A stretch of DNA of 8,697 nt from Lentisphaerota bacterium (GTDB lineage Bacteria; Verrucomicrobiota; Lentisphaeria; Oligosphaerales; Oligosphaeraceae): the NCBI GenBank assembly GCA_012799755.1, contig JAAZKQ010000128.1, positions 1 through 8,697 of the forward strand. Direction: 5' to 3'. Each line of letters opens with the position of its first letter. Positions within the stretch are counted from its first letter, which is position 1. The notes under the pieces were generated by a model. That model made no database searches. It saw only the letters and a program-made list of their open reading frames with translations, and had not been told where the DNA came from. Shown here piece after piece: positions 1 to 5,678 of this stretch. Made by a program: the position numbers and the translations under genes.

Positions 1-1
1 C

Positions 2-91
2 CCGTCCACCCCGTCCACCCCGTCCACCCCGTCCACCCCGTCCACCCTGTCCACCCCATCCACCCTGTCCACCCTGTCCACCCTGTCCACC
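2..91. repeat. 9-bp tandem array, GTCCA core
   Basis: Ten consecutive 9-bp units. Five read CCGTCCACC (2-46), followed by CTGTCCACC, one CCATCCACC and three more CTGTCCACC. The only changes are at the first three positions of the unit, and the variants are grouped: the left half is one type and the right half another, as expected from local duplication. The window begins inside the array, so its true length is unknown. No stop codon falls inside it in the frame starting at position 1, where it would read Pro-Val-His repeats, but no start is visible. It shares the GTCCA core and 9-bp period with the array at 5251-5286. Confidence 0.95.
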
Positions 92-140
92 CTCCCACGA
101 TGGTAGCGCGGACAGTAGCGCAGGATTATATTTGGCACTG

Positions 141-182
141 TCATTTCCGGCCCCTGGAAACGCGGCCTGAAATGATTCTTTT
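141..182 (+). terminator. Hairpin with T-rich tail upstream of potA (terminator or leader structure)
   Basis: Positions 141-152 and 164-175 form a 12-bp inverted repeat with one mismatch (148 against 168) around an 11-nt loop, followed by TTCTTTT at 176-182. This has the form of a Rho-independent terminator on the + strand, although the outer half of the stem is A/T. It could end an upstream transcript that leaves no gene inside the window, or lie in the potA leader. A second short pairing (171-175 with 182-186) would use the right arm and exclude the first fold. The terminator reading is inference; the inverted repeat is seen directly. Confidence 0.5.
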
Positions 183-267
183 CATTATATGTGAGGACGC
201 GGGCTCCCCAACTTCCCGCTTCCCGGCACAGCAAGCTGACCGCAAACCGCCACAATGCAAGTGACAT

Positions 268-273
268 AGGGAG
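268..273 (+). promoter_or_regulatory. Ribosome binding site deciding the TTG start of potA
   Basis: AGGGAG lies 8 nt before the TTG at 282. An in-frame TAG at 267-269 rules out any start further upstream, and the first in-frame ATG lies beyond the Walker A motif. The Shine-Dalgarno sequence therefore supports TTG as the start. Confidence 0.75.
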
Positions 274-281
274 ACCGCGAA

Positions 282-1508
282 TTGGAGGACTTTCTCTGGT
301 TTAAAGAGGTATCGAAGAGCTTTGCGACGACGCGTGCCGTAGACAAGGTCTCTCTGACCATCAGACGTGGCGAGATATTCTCAATTCTCGGTCCCAGCGG
401 CTGCGGCAAGACCACGCTGCTGCGCATGCTGGCGGGCTTTGAAGCGCCCGATTCCGGCCGCATCATTCTGGATAACAACGATATCACTGACCTGCCCCCC
501 AATATGCGCCGGGTCAATACGGTCTTCCAGAACTACGCGCTGTTCCCGCACATGACTGTGCGCGAGAACATCGCCTTCGGCCTCAAAGTCGCCAAACGCC
601 CCAAGGCCGAAATTCGCGACGAGGTCGAGCGCATGCTTGATCTGATCCAAATGCAGGATCATGCGGACAAAAAGCCCTCGCAGATCAGCGGCGGCCAAAA
701 ACAGCGCACCGCCATTGCCCGTGCGCTCATACTCAAACCCTGCGTGCTGCTTTTGGATGAGCCCCTCGCCGCGCTTGACCTCAAACTCCGTCAACGCATG
801 CTCCTCGAACTTAGCCTCATCCACGATGAAGTCGGCATCACCTTTGTCTACATCACCCACGATCAGGGCGAAGCCATGAGCATCAGCGATCGTATCGCCG
901 TCATGAACAACGGCCGCATCGAACAAATCGGCACCCCCGCCGAAATCTACGAGGCGCCCAAAAGCAGCTTCGTCGCCGCTTTCATCGGCGACACGAACTT
1001 CTTTGACGGACGCATCTGCGAGGTCATTGACCACGAATACTGCCGCCTTGACGTGCCGGGCCTGCCCCGCATACTTTGCTTCAATGACAAAAAACTCGCC
1101 AAGGGTGACCTCGTTCACCTCAGTATCCGACCAGAAAAATTCCAAATCGCGCTGGAGCCGCCGTCACCCAACTCGAAGTACAATGTGCTTTCAGGTGTGG
1201 TTGAGGACATCATTTATCAGGGCGACCATACCCGCTACTGGGTGTCCATCAGTGACGACTGGCGCATCTCCGTCTCCCGCCAACACACCCGCTTCATGCT
1301 GGACGAAAAGCCCATCCAATGGCACGACCACGTCTTCATCTCGTGGTTTGCCGACGATGGCTTCATGCTCGAACGCTACAGTGAAAAAGATGAAGAGCTG
1401 CTCGAAACGCCGCCCCAAAGCGTCGGCGAAACAGATGACAGCGACAGCAGTGACGACGCGGCTGCCCCCGGCGAGCCTCACAACGACGAGGCGTCGTCAC
1501 TGGCCTGA
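282..1508 (+). CDS. potA: Polyamine-type ABC transporter ATP-binding protein PotA
   Basis: This is the cytoplasmic ATPase that powers a PotABC-type importer, expected to act as a dimer under the PotB/PotC permeases. Of 408 residues, 1-240 form the nucleotide-binding domain: Walker A GPSGCGKTT at 37-45, Q-loop Q83, signature ISGGQKQR at 135-142, Walker B VLLLDE at 155-160 with catalytic E160, D-loop LAALD at 162-166 and switch H193. Residues about 280-365 match a TOBE-type regulatory domain (SIRPEKFQI at 281-289 is typical of PotA). Residues 366-408 are an acidic Ser/Asp/Glu-rich tail with no recognised motif, making the protein about 30 residues longer than E. coli PotA. The start is TTG. No convincing -35/-10 pair was found upstream. 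The two permease genes follow on the same strand. The family is clear; the substrate (spermidine, putrescine or another cation) cannot be read from the ATPase. Confidence 0.92.
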   Translation: MEDFLWFKEVSKSFATTRAVDKVSLTIRRGEIFSILGPSGCGKTTLLRMLAGFEAPDSGRIILDNNDITDLPPNMRRVNTVFQNYALFPHMTVRENIAFGLKVAKRPKAEIRDEVERMLDLIQMQDHADKKPSQISGGQKQRTAIARALILKPCVLLLDEPLAALDLKLRQRMLLELSLIHDEVGITFVYITHDQGEAMSISDRIAVMNNGRIEQIGTPAEIYEAPKSSFVAAFIGDTNFFDGRICEVIDHEYCRLDVPGLPRILCFNDKKLAKGDLVHLSIRPEKFQIALEPPSPNSKYNVLSGVVEDIIYQGDHTRYWVSISDDWRISVSRQHTRFMLDEKPIQWHDHVFISWFADDGFMLERYSEKDEELLETPPQSVGETDDSDSSDDAAAPGEPHNDEASSLA

Positions 1509-1651
1509 CCGCCGCCCCGAATCACCCCTTTCACAATCGTGTTCACTGGCACCCATTTCCGTCCGTCCTTTGTCTGTCTTCTTTACATTCCTTTGTGTCC
1601 ATTGGCGCTTCTCGTTTGCGCAGTTAGGTTCTTGATAGAGGGTCACAACAC
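1509..1651 (+). other. 143-bp potA-potB spacer, pyrimidine-rich
   Basis: This gap is unusually long for an operon whose next two genes overlap. It is rich in C and T on the + strand and contains an approximate direct repeat, TCCTTTGTCTGT at 1566-1577 and TCCTTTGTGTCC at 1589-1600, 23 bp apart. No reading frame, terminator or convincing promoter was found in it. The potB ribosome binding site GAGGGT sits at 1638-1643, 8 nt before its ATG. Confidence 0.5.
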
Positions 1652-2530
1652 ATGACATCATCCCGCCGACGTCTTTGGGCCGAATGCAGTCTGACTGCGC
1701 CATCCATGTTATGGCTGCTGGTCTTTTTTCTGCTGCCCACCCTGATCATCCTGGCGATTGCGTTCAAGCCCGCTGATCCCAGCGGCGGCATCGCCGAGGG
1801 CTGGACCTTGCAGACCCTGGCCAGCCTGCGCAATCCCAACTATCCAGAGATCATCTTCCGTACGGTCTGGCTCAGCGCGGTCACGACCTTCACCACCTTG
1901 GCGATAGCCATTCCCATCGCCTATTACATCGCCCGCAGCAAACCCTGGAAGCGCGACCTCATCCTCTTCCTCACGATTATTCCCTTCTGGACCAGCTTCC
2001 TCATCCGCATCTTCGCCTGGAAGGCCGTCCTGCATCCCGACGGCATCCTGAAGAACATTCTGGTGTTCTGCCGCCTGGCCTCGCCTGACACCCTGCTGCT
2101 TTACCGCCCGGAAGCCGTCCTGCTGGTCATGATCTACACCGAACTGCCCTTCGCCATCCTCCCCCTCTACGCCGCTGCGGAAAAATTCGATTTCTCGCTG
2201 ATTGAGGCCGCCATGGACCTCGGCGCCGGCCGCCTGCGCGCCTTCTTCAGCATCTTCATCCCCGGGATATACAGCGGCCTCCTGTCGGCCTGCCTGATGG
2301 TGCTCATTCCCAGCATCGGCAGCTACGTCATTCCCGACGTCGTCGGCGGCATTGATTCGCAGATGATCGGCAACGTCATCGCCCAACGGACTTTCGTAGA
2401 TCGCAATCTGCCGGCGGCCAGCGCCTTGGCGGCAGTGCTCACGCTGGTCATGGTCATTCCACTTATTTACTTCCTCCGCGTCAAAAAGACCGCGGACAAG
2501 AGCCCCACACCCGCAAAGGAGGTCGTCTGA
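1652..2530 (+). CDS. potB: Polyamine-type ABC transporter permease PotB
   Basis: This is an inner-membrane permease of the binding-protein-dependent transport family, expected to pair with PotC to form the channel. The 292 residues show about six membrane segments, near 15-38, 69-93, 102-124, 146-166, 205-230 and 266-286. The cytoplasmic EAA coupling loop, which docks into the ATPase, begins EAAMDLGAG at 185 and ends at P204. The segment TIIPFWTSFLIR (109-120) and the GSYVIPDVVGG stretch after the EAA loop are typical of PotB. The length is close to the usual ~285. The ATG has a good ribosome binding site (GAGGGT, 8 nt upstream). The stop codon overlaps the potC start by one base, so the two permeases are probably translationally coupled. 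The paired permease layout fits polyamine importers best; related spermidine/putrescine-like solutes are possible. Confidence 0.92.
   Translation: MTSSRRRLWAECSLTAPSMLWLLVFFLLPTLIILAIAFKPADPSGGIAEGWTLQTLASLRNPNYPEIIFRTVWLSAVTTFTTLAIAIPIAYYIARSKPWKRDLILFLTIIPFWTSFLIRIFAWKAVLHPDGILKNILVFCRLASPDTLLLYRPEAVLLVMIYTELPFAILPLYAAAEKFDFSLIEAAMDLGAGRLRAFFSIFIPGIYSGLLSACLMVLIPSIGSYVIPDVVGGIDSQMIGNVIAQRTFVDRNLPAASALAAVLTLVMVIPLIYFLRVKKTADKSPTPAKEVV
2515..2522 (+). promoter_or_regulatory. Ribosome binding site of potC inside potB
   Basis: AAAGGAGG, a near-perfect Shine-Dalgarno sequence, lies in the last codons of potB, 7 nt before the potC ATG at 2530. It confirms that the ATG overlapping the potB stop is the true start. 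Confidence 0.9.
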
Positions 2531-3315
2531 TGAACAAACGAAGCAAGCTGCCGGGCCTGCTGACCTGGGCCACCCTGCTCTTCTTTTATCTGCCGATCAT
2601 CCTGCTGGTGATCAACTCCTTCAACATGTCGCGCACCGGCGGTTCCTGGGGCGGCTTCACCCTCAAATGGTATGGGCAACTCTTCAGCGCCCGTGAAATC
2701 TGGCACGCTCTGCGCAACACCCTCATTGTCGCCTTCATCTCCACGGCCGCCTCAACAATCATCGGCACGACCGCCGCCTTCGCCCTGCATCGCTACCGCG
2801 GCCGCATCCAAGACGCCCATTACTTCCTCGTCTATACGCCGCTGGTCGTACCGGAAATCCTCCTGGGCATCAGCATGTTGCTCTTCTTCGTCGCCCTGAA
2901 GGTCAATCTCGGCCTGACCACGATCATTCTGGCGCACATCACCTTCTGCATCAGCTACGTAGCCATGGCCGTGCTGTCCCGCTTGCAGGATTTTGACCTC
3001 ACTATCCTTGAGGCCGCCCGCGACCTCGGCGCAAATTCCTGGACGACCACTTGGAGCATCCTTATCCCCGTGATCTTTCCGGGCATCATGGCCGGCGCGC
3101 TGCTGGCCTTCACCCTGTCCATTGATGACTTCGTCATCTCCTTCTTCGTCGCCGGCCCGGGTTCCACGACCCTACCCATCCACATCTACAGCATGATCAA
3201 GCGCGGCTCCATGCCGCTGATCAACGCCCTCTCAACCATCCTCCTGGCCGTCACCTTCCTGGCCATTCTCGCCTATCAAATCATCAGTCGCCACAACCGC
3301 CCAAAAGAAGACTGA
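2530..3315 (+). CDS. potC: Polyamine-type ABC transporter permease PotC
   Basis: This is the second inner-membrane permease of the importer. The 261 residues carry six predicted membrane segments, near 10-29, 62-86, 98-122, 129-149, 179-206 and 229-252. The EAA loop runs from E161 (EAARDLGANSW) to P180. The motif SIDDFVISFF at 197-206 is close to the S(F/I)DDFVISFF stretch that marks PotC proteins, and TPLVVPEILLGISMLLFF (103-120) is also typical. The length is normal for PotC. The ATG overlaps the potB stop (TGATG) and has a strong ribosome binding site. The expected next gene, potD for the periplasmic substrate-binding protein, does not follow; instead a terminator and the convergent ettA are found. 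The binding protein must be encoded elsewhere or upstream of the window. Confidence 0.93.
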   Translation: MNKRSKLPGLLTWATLLFFYLPIILLVINSFNMSRTGGSWGGFTLKWYGQLFSAREIWHALRNTLIVAFISTAASTIIGTTAAFALHRYRGRIQDAHYFLVYTPLVVPEILLGISMLLFFVALKVNLGLTTIILAHITFCISYVAMAVLSRLQDFDLTILEAARDLGANSWTTTWSILIPVIFPGIMAGALLAFTLSIDDFVISFFVAGPGSTTLPIHIYSMIKRGSMPLINALSTILLAVTFLAILAYQIISRHNRPKED

Positions 3316-3321
3316 GAGGCG

Positions 3322-3367
3322 AAAAAGCCGCGCGCAGCATGCCCATGTCACACCAGCGCGCGGCTTT
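3322..3367. terminator. Bidirectional Rho-independent terminator between potC and ettA
   Basis: AAAGCCGCGCGC (3324-3335) and GCGCGCGGCTTT (3356-3367) form a perfect 12-bp stem around a 20-nt loop. Read on the - strand it ends in five T (complement of 3322-3326), a good terminator for ettA, whose stop is about 30 bp upstream of it. Read on the + strand it ends in TTTGT, a weaker tail, 8 bp after the potC stop. Its place between convergent genes fits use in both directions. Confidence 0.88.
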
Positions 3368-3396
3368 GTCAGCAAAGGCGCCACCCTCGCCCGTCA

Positions 3397-5067
3397 TTAC
3401 CTCGGCAGTGCCCGATAGCGGCTGCGGCGATGCAGCAGGTGTTCGCCGTCCTGCGCCAACACCCGTTCCTCGTAGGACTCGAAGTTGCCCTCGAACCAAC
3501 TGAGCTTGCCGTCGCCGACAAAAATCAGCAGGTGGGTGCAGATGCGATTGAGGAAGAAGCGGTCGTGGCTGATGACCATCGCGCAGCCTGGAAACTCAAT
3601 AAGCGCCTCTTCCAGCACGCGCATGGTGTTGACATCGAGGTCGTTCGTCGGTTCGTCCAGCAAGAGCAGATTGCCGCCCGTGCGCAGGAGCTTGGCCAGA
3701 TGTACCCGGTTGCGCTCGCCGCCCGACAGCTGCCCCACCAACTTCTGCTGCTGCGGCCCGCGGAAGTTGAAGCGTGACAGATAGGCCCGCGCATTGATCC
3801 GGCGATCGCCCAGCTGCAATTCCTCGTTGCCGCCGCTGATCTCCTCAAAGACGGTCTTTTCGTCATCCAGCGCGTCGCGATGCTGATCCACATAAGACAG
3901 CTGCACGGTCTCGCCCAGTTCAATGCGCCCCGCATCCGGCTGTTCCTGCCCGATGATCATGCGGAATAGCGTCGTCTTGCCTGTGCCGTTCGGGCCAATG
4001 ACGCCGACAATGCCGCCGCGTGGCAGCTCAAAATCGCAGTTGTCAATCAGCAGTCGGCCGCCATAGCCCTTGCTGAGTCCGCTGACTCTGAGCACGCGGT
4101 CGCCCAATCGCGGCCCCGGCGGTATCTGGATGCTGATGTCGTCCTTGCGCAGCTCGAAGCCCTGCGCAGCCAATTCCTCATAGCGGTTGATGCGCGCCTG
4201 ATTCTTCTTCAAGCGACCTGCCGGCGTACTGTTGATCCATTCAAGCTCCTGCGCCAGAAGCTGCTGCCGCCGCGTTTCCTTCTTCTCCTGTATCCGCAGC
4301 AATTCCTGCTTCTGCTTCAGCAATGACGAATAGTTGCCCTCGAAGGGAATGCCGCGCGTGTCCTCAATCTCCAGTATCCACTTGGTGATGTTGTCCAGAA
4401 AATAGCGATCGTGAGTAACAATGATCACCGTGCCCGGGTAATCCCGCAAGGTCTTCTCCAGCCAGCTGATGGTCTCGGCGTCCAGATGCTTCGTCGGCTC
4501 GTCCAGCAACAGTAAGTCCGGCTTCTCCAGCAGGGCCTTGCACAAGGCCACCCGGCGCCGCTCACCGCCTGACAGCGTCGTTACGTCCGCATCGTCCGGC
4601 GGCAACACCAAGGCCTCCGAAGCCACGTCCAGCAGGTGATCCATATTCCAACCGTCCAGCCGGTCAATCTCATTCTGCAGAAAATCAAACTCGTCATTGA
4701 GTTTGTTCATTTCCTTCTCGGACAAATCATCCCCCATGCGCCCCATGACCTCATCATAGCGATCAATCAGCGCCTGGATCGGCGCCATCGCCTCTTCAAG
4801 ATTGCCGCGCACGTCCTTCGCCGGATTCAGCCGCGGTTCCTGCGGCACCAGCAGCGCCCGACAGCCCTTGCTGATCTGCGCCGTGCCCTGAATCTCCGTG
4901 TCCAAACCGGCCATGATCCGCAACAACGTTGATTTGCCCGCGCCATTCTCACCGACAATCCCGATCTTCGCACCGAGATAAAAGGACAAATTGAAGTTCT
5001 GCAGCACCGGCCTGTCACCGTAAAACTTGGACATGTTCTGCATCTGAAAAACAAAATTGGGTGGCAT
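3397..5067 (-). CDS. ettA: Energy-dependent translational throttle protein EttA (ABC-F ATPase)
   Basis: EttA is a soluble ABC-F protein that binds the ribosomal E site and couples the first peptide bond to the ATP/ADP ratio. At 556 residues it matches the E. coli length. The first domain has Walker A GENGAGKST at 39-47, signature LSGGER at 165-170 and Walker B LLLLDE at 185-190 (E190 catalytic). The second has GPNGTGKTT at 358-366, LSGGER at 457-462, LLLLDE at 477-482 and switch H501. The insert near 95-140 is the EttA arm region. The linker at about 242-310, rich in Lys, Arg and Glu, is the P-site tRNA interaction motif. The segment IPPGPRLGDRVL (325-336) and the Arg-rich C-terminus mark EttA rather than Uup, YbiT or YheS. 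One oddity: the first D-loop reads PTKHLD (K193) where PTNHLD is normal. The ATG has a ribosome binding site (complement of 5074-5080). Confidence 0.95.
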   Translation of the reverse strand: MPPNFVFQMQNMSKFYGDRPVLQNFNLSFYLGAKIGIVGENGAGKSTLLRIMAGLDTEIQGTAQISKGCRALLVPQEPRLNPAKDVRGNLEEAMAPIQALIDRYDEVMGRMGDDLSEKEMNKLNDEFDFLQNEIDRLDGWNMDHLLDVASEALVLPPDDADVTTLSGGERRRVALCKALLEKPDLLLLDEPTKHLDAETISWLEKTLRDYPGTVIIVTHDRYFLDNITKWILEIEDTRGIPFEGNYSSLLKQKQELLRIQEKKETRRQQLLAQELEWINSTPAGRLKKNQARINRYEELAAQGFELRKDDISIQIPPGPRLGDRVLRVSGLSKGYGGRLLIDNCDFELPRGGIVGVIGPNGTGKTTLFRMIIGQEQPDAGRIELGETVQLSYVDQHRDALDDEKTVFEEISGGNEELQLGDRRINARAYLSRFNFRGPQQQKLVGQLSGGERNRVHLAKLLRTGGNLLLLDEPTNDLDVNTMRVLEEALIEFPGCAMVISHDRFFLNRICTHLLIFVGDGKLSWFEGNFESYEERVLAQDGEHLLHRRSRYRALPR

Positions 5068-5073
5068 GGCTGA

Positions 5074-5080
5074 TTCCTCG
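5074..5080 (-). promoter_or_regulatory. Ribosome binding site of ettA
   Basis: On the - strand this reads CGAGGAA, 6 nt before the ettA ATG at 5067. It supports that start. Confidence 0.75.
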
Positions 5081-5107
5081 TAAATTAATGAAATAATGGG
5101 AAGTTGT

Positions 5108-5136
5108 AGTATAACCGAGCGAGCCCGCTAACGCCA
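5108..5136 (-). promoter_or_regulatory. Likely ettA promoter
   Basis: On the - strand TATACT (complement of 5108-5113) is a good -10 box. TGGCGT (complement of 5131-5136), 17 bp away, would be a weak -35. Transcription would start near 5101, leaving a leader of about 33 nt before ettA. The -35 lies inside the long inverted repeat at 5115-5180. The -10 is seen directly; its use as a promoter is inferred. Confidence 0.4.
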
Positions 5137-5180
5137 GCAAGCAACAAACCCGGGCCGCCCAAAAAGCGGTAATCGCTCGG
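5115..5180. repeat. Interrupted inverted repeat upstream of ettA
   Basis: CCGAGCGA (5115-5122) pairs with TCGCTCGG (5173-5180). After a small internal loop (2 against 3 nt), CCGCT (5125-5129) pairs with AGCGG (5165-5169), giving 13 perfect pairs in all. The 35-nt loop contains a C/G-rich core. No T-run follows on either strand, so it does not look like an intrinsic terminator. Its edge is one base from the ettA -10 box, so it may affect ettA transcription or be the remains of a small mobile repeat. Confidence 0.7.
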
Positions 5181-5250
5181 CGCCAATGGACGTTCAGGCC
5201 ACTGAAGATGCCTTGACAGCGCAGTGCTTGTTTACGCCAGCCCGGGATGC

Positions 5251-5286
5251 GTCCATAATGTCCATATTGTCCATACCGTCCATAGA
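5251..5286. repeat. 9-bp tandem array, GTCCAT core (four units)
   Basis: Four adjacent 9-bp units read GTCCATAAT, GTCCATATT, GTCCATACC and GTCCATAGA: a fixed GTCCATA heptamer with two free bases. The unit length and GTCCA core are those of the array at 2-91, but the spacer bases are A/T-rich here and C-rich there. Confidence 0.9.
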
Positions 5287-5331
5287 AATGCCCAACACCC
5301 CACCGGGAGCCGTCGGGCGGCAGTAAAGTGA

Positions 5332-5390
5332 GCCAAACAGCCACCCTCAAACATAATCTGCGCTAATCTGCGTAATCTGCGGATAAAAAA
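5332..5390. repeat. Word-repeat module, copy A (AATCTGCG type)
   Basis: A C/A-rich leader (5332-5354) is followed by three words AATCTGCGCT, AATCTGCGT and AATCTGCGG, then ATAAAAAA. It shares the whole arrangement with copies B and C. Its leader has GCCAAACAGCCACC where copy C has GCCAAGCAGCCACC. Confidence 0.9.
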
Positions 5391-5402
5391 CCTTCCACAC
5401 AC

Positions 5403-5460
5403 ACCAACTAACCCTCCTCAAAAATAATCCGTGTGAATCCGTGTGAATCCGTGGTTAAAA
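5403..5460. repeat. Word-repeat module, diverged copy D (AATCCGTG type)
   Basis: The leader (5403-5425) is followed by AATCCGTGTG twice, AATCCGTGGT, and TAAAA. Laid against copy A without gaps, about 29 of the first 42 positions agree by hand count, including much of the C/A-rich leader. The word differs from copy A mainly by T/C changes. The order leader, three words, A-run is the same, so this appears to be a distant member of the same family. Confidence 0.75.
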
Positions 5461-5484
5461 GGGCAAACACACAGGCCGCCCTAT

Positions 5485-5547
5485 GCCAAGCAGTCACCAG
5501 CAAAAAAACAATCTGCGCTAATCTGCATAATCTGCGGATAGAAAAAA
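5485..5547. repeat. Word-repeat module, copy B (AATCTGCG type)
   Basis: The leader GCCAAGCAGTCACCAGC plus an A-run (5485-5509) precedes AATCTGCGCT, AATCTGCAT and AATCTGCGG, then ATAGAAAAAA. Compared with copy C it has a few substitutions and one extra base in the tail. It lies 153 bp after copy A, start to start. Confidence 0.9.
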
Positions 5548-5551
5548 CTGA

Positions 5552-5570
5552 AAGCGGCTGGAAGCCGCTT
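5552..5570. repeat. Small perfect hairpin between module copies B and C
   Basis: AAGCGGCT (5552-5559) and AGCCGCTT (5563-5570) form an 8-bp stem with a GGA loop, immediately after the A-run of copy B. No T-run follows on either strand, so a terminator is unlikely. It resembles short palindromic intergenic repeats. Confidence 0.7.
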
Positions 5571-5613
5571 CTACTCTGCCGGAAGATGAACGTTATGGGC
5601 TGGGCCTTGGCTT

Positions 5614-5675
5614 GCCAAGCAGCCACCCGCAAAAAAACAATCTGCGCTAATCTGCGTAATCTGCGGATAAAAAAA
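5614..5675. repeat. Word-repeat module, copy C, abutting murC
   Basis: The leader GCCAAGCAGCCACCCGC plus an A-run (5614-5638) precedes AATCTGCGCT, AATCTGCGT and AATCTGCGG, then ATAAAAAAA. The array words are identical to copy A. The A-run ends 3 bp from the murC stop, so on the murC strand transcription runs into seven T just past the stop codon. Confidence 0.9.
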
Positions 5676-5678
5676 GCG

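Larger units (their letters stand above)
5068..5678. other. Gene-free repeat region between ettA and murC
   Basis: These 611 bp lie between the ettA start and the murC stop; both genes are on the - strand. No credible protein or RNA gene was found. The region holds, from left to right, the ettA ribosome binding site and promoter, an interrupted inverted repeat, a GTCCAT 9-bp array, and the modules A, D, B and C with one palindrome. The stretches at 5181-5250 and 5287-5331 show nothing recognisable. Confidence 0.8.

Noticed and set aside
127..137. Promoter for potA around TATATT (127-132) or TTGGCA (132-137)
   Set aside because: Neither has a partner box at a suitable spacing, so no promoter was annotated.
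1..264. A frame open from the left edge through the tandem array to TGA at 262-264, with ATG at 100 (54 codons)
   Set aside because: The product is unrecognisable, it spans the strong hairpin at 141-175, and the Pro-Val-His repeat part depends only on the array lacking stops. A gene end entering from the left cannot be fully excluded.
381..1145. A 254-codon open frame on the - strand opposite potA
   Set aside because: It lies wholly inside potA, which has complete ABC motifs, and shows no motif of its own.
1483..1497. Hairpin ACGACG-AGG-CGTCGT at the end of potA as a terminator
   Set aside because: It lies inside the coding sequence and no T-run follows.
1709..2386. A 225-codon open frame on the - strand opposite potB
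   Set aside because: It is the antisense of the membrane segments of potB; composition is Gly/Asp/Glu/Gln-rich without a recognisable domain.
5332..5675. CRISPR array
   Set aside because: Copies are spaced irregularly (starts at 5332, 5403, 5485, 5614), differ in sequence, are internally repetitive, and no cas gene is present.
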